This document shows, piece after piece, positions 31,217 to 37,230 of a stretch of DNA of 37,230 bases (position 1 is the first letter of the stretch; the number at the start of each line of letters is the position of its first letter). Position numbers and translations under genes: made by a program. This stretch comes from Collinsella sp. TF08-11AT. GTDB taxonomy: Bacteria; Actinomycetota; Coriobacteriia; Coriobacteriales; Coriobacteriaceae. Location: contig NZ_QSRL01000003.1 in assembly GCF_003437035.1 (NCBI RefSeq), forward strand, positions 141,389 to 178,618. The letters run 5' to 3'. Under the pieces are notes generated by a model that saw only the letters and a list, made by a program, of their open reading frames with translations, was not told where the DNA came from and made no database searches.

Positions 31217-32323
31217 GTGAAAAATGTACTTATAACGGGAATCGGTGGTCTTACTCCGAGATCCATCGCACGCCGAATCAGGACAACTCATCCTGAGTAT
31301 CGACTCATAGGATGTGATGTAAACCCGAAAGCAATTGGCTTCTTTATGGATGGACTCCTCGACGCAAAGTATGTCTGTCCAAGGTGTGACTCGGCAGACT
31401 ATTTCAGCTGGATTGAAAAGCTGGTAGAGCGTGAGTCTATTGACTTTGCCTTTGTGCAGCCCGAGTCTGAGATTGTCGAGTGGGGGAAACATTTCGATCA
31501 AACAGGGCATTTCCCTTGTGTGACCTTTATGGGATCGACGGAGCTATCCGGGTCCCTGCGTGACAAGGCGATCATGGCCGAGGTTCTCGAGGGTACGGAT
31601 TTTATCCCTAAGACAATCAAGGTTACCCAGGACGAGCCAAGGTTTGATGCGGTTGAAAATGAAATTGGGTTCCCCTGTTGGATAAGAGCTACCGAGGGGA
31701 CAGGCGGTCTCGGCTCATTGCGACTTGACGACCTTAGCAGCTACAAAAGTTGGCTCTTTATCAACTCTGAGATTCCTGAGTTTACCGTGAGTGAATTTCT
31801 CACTGGGCGGCATATTGCGAACGAGATGCTGTATTACAAGGGTGAATACGTAAAGGGTGCAGCGCTTGAATGTGCTGAATACGTAATGGCAAACATTGCT
31901 CCATCGCATGTCACGGGCAACACGAGCTTTGGTCGCCTGCTCAACGACAAGACTGTCAACGAATTCTGTGATTCTTGTATTAAATACATTGAGCGCAAAC
32001 TTGACCTCGCAGCGCACGGAATCCTGTCTTTTGATTTGAAAGAGGATTCTAAGGGAAACCTGAAGGTTACTGAGGTTAATATCAGGCACATGGCCTACAC
32101 GGGTGTCCTGGCCGAGGCTGGTTTCGACTTAATTGAAGACTCGATTCGTATTATGGAAGACGGTGGCGCCCTTCGCGTTGAGCGCGATCCTTTTCATGTA
32201 TTTGAAAAACCATTCGTGTTTTTGCGTGATGTAGATATTGAGCCCATTTTGCTCGATAGCGAGGATTGTTTTCTGGCCCCCCGTTCCGACGGCGATTGCC
32301 AGGCAAGTGATTGCAATGAATAG
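31217..32323 (+). CDS. CarB-like ATP-grasp ligase
   Basis: This 368-residue protein has a pre-ATP-grasp Rossmann domain (MKNVLITGIGGLTPRSIARR), then an ATP-grasp domain. CWIRATEGTGGLGS at 154-167 is the phosphate-binding loop region, EFTVSEFLTG lies at 188-197, and SFDLKEDSKG with VTEVNIR at 284-290 holds the metal-binding residues D273, E286 and N288. It resembles carbamoyl-phosphate-synthase-like ligases found in polysaccharide loci. It is the second ATP-grasp enzyme here and is unrelated in detail to the TupA-like one. I start at GTG-31217, with AAAGGTG at 31202-31208. In-frame ATGs at 31171 and 31199 have poorer ribosome binding sites. Substrates are unknown. Confidence 0.82.
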   Translation: MKNVLITGIGGLTPRSIARRIRTTHPEYRLIGCDVNPKAIGFFMDGLLDAKYVCPRCDSADYFSWIEKLVERESIDFAFVQPESEIVEWGKHFDQTGHFPCVTFMGSTELSGSLRDKAIMAEVLEGTDFIPKTIKVTQDEPRFDAVENEIGFPCWIRATEGTGGLGSLRLDDLSSYKSWLFINSEIPEFTVSEFLTGRHIANEMLYYKGEYVKGAALECAEYVMANIAPSHVTGNTSFGRLLNDKTVNEFCDSCIKYIERKLDLAAHGILSFDLKEDSKGNLKVTEVNIRHMAYTGVLAEAGFDLIEDSIRIMEDGGALRVERDPFHVFEKPFVFLRDVDIEPILLDSEDCFLAPRSDGDCQASDCNE

Positions 32324-32867
32324 AATATTGAGCATCAGAGAGCTTATTCGAGAAGATGTGCCCGTTATTAATGGCTGGCGGAGTAGCGAAGAGCTCATGA
32401 GTTACTTAGGTGCGCCCTACAGATTCATTGGGCCCGACGTCGACTATCGCTGGTTTGAGAATTACTTAAACAATCGCAGCAATACGATACGGTGTTGCGT
32501 GTGCGAGGACGGCAACGCCAAGCCCCTTTGTCTCGTTACTCTAGCTGGGATTGACTGGGTGAGCAGAAACTGCGAACTTCATATCATGGTGGGCAACGAC
32601 GAAAATAGAGGCAAAGGCATCGGCTCGTTTGCCGTAAAGAAAATGATAGAGCATGCCTTTCTTGATATGAACTTACGTCGGATCGAGTTAACTGTCCTAG
32701 AAGATAACGCTCGTGCTCGACATCTTTACGAGAAGTTTGGCTTCCAGTACGAAGGCATTAAAAGAAAAGCAAAATACAAGCATGGCCGCTATGTCGACAT
32801 GCGACTTATGGCACTGCTGAAGAGCGATTGGCTTGCAGGCAGGGGAAGCAACAATACAATCTCGTAA
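32316..32867 (+). CDS. GNAT-family N-acetyltransferase
   Basis: This 183-residue RimJ/RimL-type acetyltransferase has the acetyl-CoA loop NRGKGIGSFAVKK at about 105-117 and LEDNARARHLYEKFGFQYEG at about 129-148. The ATG at 32316 overlaps the ATP-grasp gene by 8 nt. Within this locus it could acetylate the 4-amino group of the PglF/PglE product; PseH of the pseudaminate pathway is a GNAT doing such a job. The locus has no PglD-type hexapeptide acetyltransferase, so this gene could fill that gap. It could equally acetylate another amine. Confidence 0.85.
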   Translation: MNRILSIRELIREDVPVINGWRSSEELMSYLGAPYRFIGPDVDYRWFENYLNNRSNTIRCCVCEDGNAKPLCLVTLAGIDWVSRNCELHIMVGNDENRGKGIGSFAVKKMIEHAFLDMNLRRIELTVLEDNARARHLYEKFGFQYEGIKRKAKYKHGRYVDMRLMALLKSDWLAGRGSNNTIS

Positions 32868-32994
32868 TAGTCATTAAAGTGTCTGCCATTAAAGCTACGC
32901 CGAAATATACGTAGAGGTCCTGATGAGACTACTTGTCGAATTTGGTGCGGCACGATGAGATATCCTGAGTCTTAAATTCTATGATAGGAGAATA

Positions 32995-34035
32995 ATGAGT
33001 AAAGTGCTCGTGACGGGCGCCGCCGGCTTCATCGGCGCGTTCCTCGTCAAGAAGCTGCTTGATGAGACCGATGACGTTATTGTCGGCCTCGACAACCTCA
33101 ACAGCTACTACGACCCCGGCATCAAGGACGCGCGCCTGCGCATGCTGGCCGAGGCCGACGCAGACGGCTGCTTCACCTTCGTGCGCGGCGACCTGTGCGA
33201 TGCCGCCCTCATCGAGCGTCTGTTCGCCGAGAACGGCTTCGACGTCGTTGTGAACCTCGCCGCCCAGGCAGGCGTCCGCTACTCCATCGAGAACCCACGC
33301 GCCTATCTGGAGAGCAACCTCGTGGGCTTCTTCAACGTGCTCGAGGCCTGCCGCCACCACCCGGTGAAGCACCTGGTCTACGCCAGCTCCAGCTCGGTCT
33401 ACGGCGGCAACAGGAAGGTTCCGTTCTCCGAGGAGGACCGAGTCGACTCGCCGGTGTCGCTCTACGCCGCCACTAAGAAGTCCAACGAGCTCATGGCGGC
33501 CGCCTACTCAAAGCTCTACTCCATCCCTGCCACCGGCCTGCGCTTCTTCACCGTGTACGGCCCCATGGGCAGGCCCGACATGGCCTACTTCGGCTTCACC
33601 GAGAAGCTGCGCCGCGGGGACACCATCAAGATCTTCAACATGGGTAATTGCAAACGCGATTTTACATATGTTGATGATATCGTTGAGGGCGTGCGCCGTG
33701 TAATGGACAATGCGCCGGAAGTGCGAATAGGCGAAGACGGTCTCCCGATGGCTGCTCACCGCGTCTACAATATCGGCAATTCGAATCCTGAAAATTTGCT
33801 TGATTTCGTTGATACCCTTCAGCGCGTGCTCGTTGAAGAAGGTGTTTTGCCTCCTAATTACGACTTCGAATCGCATAAGCAACTTGTTCCAATGCAGCCC
33901 GGCGATGTTCCTGTAACTTACGCTGATACAAGTGCGCTAGAGCGGGACTTTGGTTATAGACCTGCTACCAAGCTAGAAGACGGTCTTCGTGCCTTTGCTA
34001 AATGGTATAAGAGCTATTACATGGTTGAGCTCTAA
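32995..34035 (+). CDS. UDP-glucuronate 4-epimerase
   Basis: This 346-residue short-chain dehydrogenase interconverts UDP-glucuronate and UDP-galacturonate. It shows the NAD loop TGAAGFIG at 7-14, DNLNSYYDP at 33-41 (the N-x-YYD motif of uronate epimerases), the catalytic serine region ASSSSVYG and Tyr-x-x-x-Lys in YAATKK, and FTVYGPMGRPDMA at 182-194. AGGAG lies shortly before the ATG. Composition splits sharply: codons 203-216 all end in G or C, while 10 of the next 12 (from position 33643) end in A or T. The gene is therefore a recombinant of two sources but is intact. UDP-glucuronate supply comes from ugd nearby. Confidence 0.92.
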   Translation: MSKVLVTGAAGFIGAFLVKKLLDETDDVIVGLDNLNSYYDPGIKDARLRMLAEADADGCFTFVRGDLCDAALIERLFAENGFDVVVNLAAQAGVRYSIENPRAYLESNLVGFFNVLEACRHHPVKHLVYASSSSVYGGNRKVPFSEEDRVDSPVSLYAATKKSNELMAAAYSKLYSIPATGLRFFTVYGPMGRPDMAYFGFTEKLRRGDTIKIFNMGNCKRDFTYVDDIVEGVRRVMDNAPEVRIGEDGLPMAAHRVYNIGNSNPENLLDFVDTLQRVLVEEGVLPPNYDFESHKQLVPMQPGDVPVTYADTSALERDFGYRPATKLEDGLRAFAKWYKSYYMVEL

Positions 34036-34841
34036 TGAGCAGGCGTAGTTTCGCTGATATTCTTCTGAATAGTGAGTTCAGTCCTTCGGACGAATATTAC
34101 AGCCTCGTTCATCTTCTCTATGATTCTGACCCTCCTGATCAGTGTTCCTTTTATAGCTTGATGAATATGTATTTCGGCTTGATGCCTTTCGCCGGTACTG
34201 CGATTTCCCTTTGGGATTTTAATCATAGACATAATTTTACGTTTTCAACTGATGATGATTTATCAACCGTGGATCTTAATAGGCTCCTCTTGTTATGCGA
34301 ATACATATTAAACTTCGCTATACACATGCAAAATATAGATGACTGCATGCAGGAGTCACTATTTTTGATCAAACATATTCGAGCTATTTGCAACAAGATT
34401 TCTTATCAGGAATCCGAAGTTAAGGGCATTTTCGTCTTGGTGCCGAGGAACGATTTGATTAACGCTTCAGCCGAGTGCTCCCCTGCTGAAGTGGCGATAG
34501 ATTTAATTACCTTTGATTACTGGCGCTACAAGGGAGACCTTGATCGCAAGCGTCAATATTTATCTAAGTTCGCTCGCGAGCTCGAGCCTAAGCGGGAGTG
34601 CCTTGAAGCTCTGTCTAAGCGTCTTACGTCTGATTTCTTTTACCTAGTTAACTCGCTTAATATTCGTCATAACAATGCATCAGAGGACTCTAAGAAGTAT
34701 TTCGAACCTCTCGGAAGCATGTCAGATCATGAACTTGAGTCCTGGTATGACACGTTGCGCAACATGGCTGCCAGTCTCTTCCTTTTGGTTGATTACTCTG
34801 ACATCTCTGAATCTATTAATTCCTTGAAACACAACCACTAA
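34035..34841 (+). CDS. Unknown soluble protein between uronate genes
   Basis: I do not recognise this 268-residue protein. It appears cytoplasmic and mostly helical, without signal peptide or membrane segment. The C-terminal part has FYLVNSLNIRHNN near 195-207 and SWYDTLRNMAASLFLLVDY near 235-253. The Arg-His-Asn-Asn patch is reminiscent of HEPN/abortive-infection-type proteins, but this is weak. Its ATG overlaps the epimerase stop as TAATG, and the gene is AT-rich like the 3' part of the epimerase. Both probably arrived on one segment. No link to sugar chemistry is evident. Confidence 0.7.
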   Translation: MSRRSFADILLNSEFSPSDEYYSLVHLLYDSDPPDQCSFYSLMNMYFGLMPFAGTAISLWDFNHRHNFTFSTDDDLSTVDLNRLLLLCEYILNFAIHMQNIDDCMQESLFLIKHIRAICNKISYQESEVKGIFVLVPRNDLINASAECSPAEVAIDLITFDYWRYKGDLDRKRQYLSKFARELEPKRECLEALSKRLTSDFFYLVNSLNIRHNNASEDSKKYFEPLGSMSDHELESWYDTLRNMAASLFLLVDYSDISESINSLKHNH

Positions 34842-34880
34842 GTCGTTTTTTATTCCGTTCTTTGACAATTGGAGAATGAC

Positions 34881-36140
34881 ATGAAGATCGCTATCGCCGG
34901 TACCGGCTACGTCGGCCTGTCCCTCGCCGTCCTGCTCTCGCAGCACAATGAGGTGCATGCTCTGGACATCGTGCCCGAGAAGGTCGAGAAGATCAACAAC
35001 TATGTGTCGCCCATCCAGGACGACGAGATCGAGCGATTCCTGGCGGAAGCAAAGGCGGGGGAGCGCGAGCTCGACCTGCACGCCACGGTCGACGTGGCCG
35101 AGGCATATACGGGCGCCGACTACGCCGTCATCGCCACGCCTACCAACTACGACTCGGACAGGAACTTCTTCGACACTTCCTCCGTCGAGGCCGCCATCGC
35201 CGCCGTTCGCTCGGTGAACCCGGACGCCTGGATCGTCATCAAGTCGACGATCCCCGTGGGCTACACCGCGGGGCTTCGCGAGAGGCTGGGCGACAGCAAG
35301 ATCTTCTTCAGCCCAGAGTTCCTGCGCGAGAGCAAGGCGCTCTACGACAACCTGCACCCCAGCCGCATCGTTGTGGGCGCGCCGAAGGAGGATGCCGACG
35401 CCGTCGCTGCCGCCGAGCGCTTCGCACGCCTGCTTGCCCAAGGAGCGGACCCAGCCGAGCTGGAGCGCGTGAACGCCGACGGCACCGTGGGCATCCCGGA
35501 GCTCGTGCTGGGCACCACCGAGGCCGAGGCCGTCAAGCTGTTCGCCAATACCTACCTGGCTCTTCGCGTAGCCTACTTCAATGAGCTTGACACCTACTGC
35601 GAGGTCCGCGGCCTCAACACCCGCGACGTCATCGACGGCGTCTGCCTGGAGCCGCGCATCGGATCGCACTACAACAACCCCAGCTTCGGCTACGGCGGCT
35701 ACTGCCTGCCCAAGGACACCAAGCAGCTGCTGGCCAACTACAGGGACGTGCCGCAGAACCTGATCGAGGCCATCGTGGACGCCAACCGCACCCGCAAGGA
35801 CTTCGTGGCCGACGAGGTGCTGCAGATGGTCTGGGACCGCGTCTACGAGGGTAAGCCGAAGCCGGTCGTGGGCGTGTACCGCCTGACGATGAAGTCCAAC
35901 TCCGACAATTTCCGTGCGAGCTCCATCCAGGGCGTCATGAAGCGCGTGAAGGCCAAGGGCGTGCCCGTGGTGGTCTACGAGCCCACGCTGGACGCGCCGG
36001 AGTTCTTCGGCTCCGAGGTGACCCACGACCTGGAGGCCTTCAAGGCGAAGTGCGACGTGATCGTCGCCAACCGCTGGAGCGATGAGCTCGCGGACGTGGC
36101 GGACAAGGTGTACACGAGGGATCTGTTTAAGAGGGACTAG
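34881..36140 (+). CDS. ugd: UDP-glucose 6-dehydrogenase
   Basis: This 419-residue enzyme oxidises UDP-glucose to UDP-glucuronate using two NAD+. The N-terminal Rossmann loop is [11 protein letters not shown] at 6-16, the central dimerisation part has K219 in [14 protein letters not shown], and the catalytic cysteine C275 lies in [13 protein letters not shown]-terminal UDP-binding domain follows with [16 protein letters not shown] start at ATG-34881, with GGAG 7 nt upstream; an in-frame TTG at 34869 overlaps that ribosome binding site. The gene is GC-rich and codon-biased like the first two-thirds of the epimerase, unlike the AT-rich gene between them. It is the last gene of the plus-strand locus. 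Confidence 0.95.
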   Translation: MKIAIAGTGYVGLSLAVLLSQHNEVHALDIVPEKVEKINNYVSPIQDDEIERFLAEAKAGERELDLHATVDVAEAYTGADYAVIATPTNYDSDRNFFDTSSVEAAIAAVRSVNPDAWIVIKSTIPVGYTAGLRERLGDSKIFFSPEFLRESKALYDNLHPSRIVVGAPKEDADAVAAAERFARLLAQGADPAELERVNADGTVGIPELVLGTTEAEAVKLFANTYLALRVAYFNELDTYCEVRGLNTRDVIDGVCLEPRIGSHYNNPSFGYGGYCLPKDTKQLLANYRDVPQNLIEAIVDANRTRKDFVADEVLQMVWDRVYEGKPKPVVGVYRLTMKSNSDNFRASSIQGVMKRVKAKGVPVVVYEPTLDAPEFFGSEVTHDLEAFKAKCDVIVANRWSDELADVADKVYTRDLFKRD

Positions 36141-36198
36141 GGGACAGATGGCCGCCTGGGTCGGGGCGGTATGATCCTCTATAGTTCATCCGTAATAA

Positions 36199-36237
36199 AG
36201 GCGCCAGAGTATCACGCTAGTTGATGTTCTGGCGCCT
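36199..36237. terminator. Hairpin between ugd and the broken gene
   Basis: AGGCGCCAGA at 36199-36208 pairs exactly with TCTGGCGCCT at 36228-36237 around a 19-nt loop, 58 nt after the ugd stop. It lies between convergent genes and is followed by ATTTGTTTA, so it probably ends the polysaccharide transcript. Confidence 0.65.
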
Positions 36238-36306
36238 ATTTGTTTATCCAACAATTGAGTGATTCGAAAAGCCTAAATGGCGGATGTCGAAAGAGGCTGC
36301 AGTCAA

Positions 36307-37230
36307 TCAGTAGATGGTCATTGAGAGTCTTACTGCCGGCGTTTCGTAATCTCGCATTTCATTTCGAGTGTTAATTGCAAGATTCTCGAGTCTTGTAATT
36401 CCTTTAGAACTATTAGTTGCTAAACGAATAGCATGGCCGAGCCACCAGGAACCATAAATTAAATAGCCAACCGGTACTGCATAGGCGATATCCCTAATAT
36501 CGCCTATGTCCAAATGAACGTCGTCTAACGACAATATCGTTGACTGAGCATTAGGCCGAAAGATTCCATCTTTATCCGGCCTCGCGAATTTATTCTCTCT
36601 GTTTGGAATTGCCTCGCAAAATATGATCCTGAATTCATTTTGCCAAGAATACGAGGCTCCCTTTGAATACATAGGAGTTAAGTTCTGAGTGGAGCCTAGA
36701 CAATAGTAGTTCACCTTATCCGCCAAGAGCAGGCAGTGGTCGCAGCCATATTGTTTAGTAAGTACAAGGGCAATCCTATCGACGAACTGCTCCAAATCCG
36801 TAATTACAACCGCCGTATCTCCAAATTGTGCGACCCTCTTATTTGCATGCTCCCATTTCTTGCTTTCTGGGTGATATTGGAGCGCCATAGTCGAATAGCA
36901 CTTCATAAACTGTGTCTCGGTACCATCGATTAAAGTTATGTCGCCGTACATCCATTTTTCGTTACGAATAGCGCTTTCTTTGCAGTCGCCTCAGAACGAA
37001 TTATTTACTGATGGATCATTCTGTATATTCGCAAGCCGGTCCCAACCCCCGAAAGCATTCAACGGCCTTGCGTAAACGTCGCCATCAAGAAGCATTTCTG
37101 CATACTTGGCATCGGTGACTTTAGCCACCGTAAAAGGCTGTTCGAAGGGATGTACTGAAATCGAGCTTCTCAAAGTAGGTAGTGTCGAGAAAGTTGGTGT
37201 AGCGCCCGATTCGAAGCGAGTCGGCCCTGC
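36307..37230 (-). pseudogene. Unknown gene with in-frame TGA, cut by window edge
   Basis: Two open segments on the minus strand, 37230-36994 and 36990-36307, lie in the same frame and are separated only by TGA at 36993-36991. Reading through gives PSVNNSF-stop-GDCKESAIRN, and the flanking text reads as continuous protein. A single CGA-to-TGA change (Arg to stop) would explain it. The second segment alone has an ATG at 36951 (214 residues) but no evident ribosome binding site there. The first has YAEMLLDGDVYARPLNAF. The protein family is unknown to me; it seems soluble and resembles uncharacterised accessory proteins. The frame stays open to the right edge, so the true start may be outside. 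Confidence 0.6.

Noticed and set aside
20425..36140. Possible capsule export genes (Wza, Wzb, Wzc or LCP type) within the locus.
   Set aside because: I looked for chain-length, tyrosine kinase and ligase genes and found none. If they exist they lie outside the window.

Overview
The window looks like a chromosomal segment of a high-GC Gram-positive gut actinobacterium of the Coriobacteriia, most likely Collinsella or a close relative. This rests on general gene content (a GlgC/GlgD glycogen cluster, an amylase-MalQ fusion, a NusG-paralogue-led polysaccharide locus) and GC-rich codon use in the housekeeping part. It is an inference, because no rRNA or species marker is present.

Layout. (1) 1-2550: fmt and rsmB, overlapping by 4 nt on the plus strand, with a long imperfect inverted repeat behind them. 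(2) 2735-3691: an AT-rich orphan membrane protein with a coiled-coil and Gly/Ser/Tyr-rich outer part. (3) 3780-17194, minus strand: a complete glycogen/maltodextrin cluster, read from high to low coordinate as glgB, glgP, glgC, glgD, glgA, a GH13 amylase-GH77 MalQ fusion, and a small FmdB-type zinc ribbon. Most junctions hold an inverted repeat. GlgA and GlgB carry Lys/Ala-rich, histone H1-like tails. GGTAAAAC-type sites lie both upstream of glgB and upstream of the amylase fusion. (4) 17526-19053, plus strand: a HAD phosphatase/phosphoglucomutase-like gene, a thiamine pyrophosphokinase-like gene, then tRNA-Ala(GGC) with a clear promoter and terminator. (5) 19054-19798: a long non-coding stretch with strong inverted repeats. 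(6) 19799-36140, plus strand: a polysaccharide locus. It contains a NusG paralogue (LoaP/RfaH type), a PglF-like 4,6-dehydratase, a PglE-like aminotransferase, a PglC-like phosphoglycosyl transferase, a divergent PLP enzyme, two GT4 glycosyltransferases, a TupA-like ATP-grasp ligase, an EpsG/Wzy-like polymerase, a Wzx-like flippase, a second CarB-like ATP-grasp ligase, a GNAT acetyltransferase, UDP-glucuronate 4-epimerase, an unknown protein and UDP-glucose 6-dehydrogenase. (7) 36307-37230, minus strand: an unknown gene interrupted by one in-frame TGA and cut by the window edge.

How it works together. Region 3 would make ADP-glucose (GlgC/GlgD), polymerise and branch it (GlgA, GlgB), and mobilise it (GlgP, amylase-MalQ). 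Region 6 would build a lipid-linked oligosaccharide starting from a 4-amino-4,6-dideoxy-HexNAc-type sugar, extend it, flip it and polymerise it. Ugd and the 4-epimerase supply UDP-glucuronate and UDP-galacturonate. Two ATP-grasp ligases in a locus that also makes uronic acids suggest that carboxyl groups in the glycan may be amide-linked to amino acids or peptides. That is the most interesting functional hypothesis here. The 4-epimerase gene is a visible mosaic: GC-rich up to codon 216, AT-rich after it.
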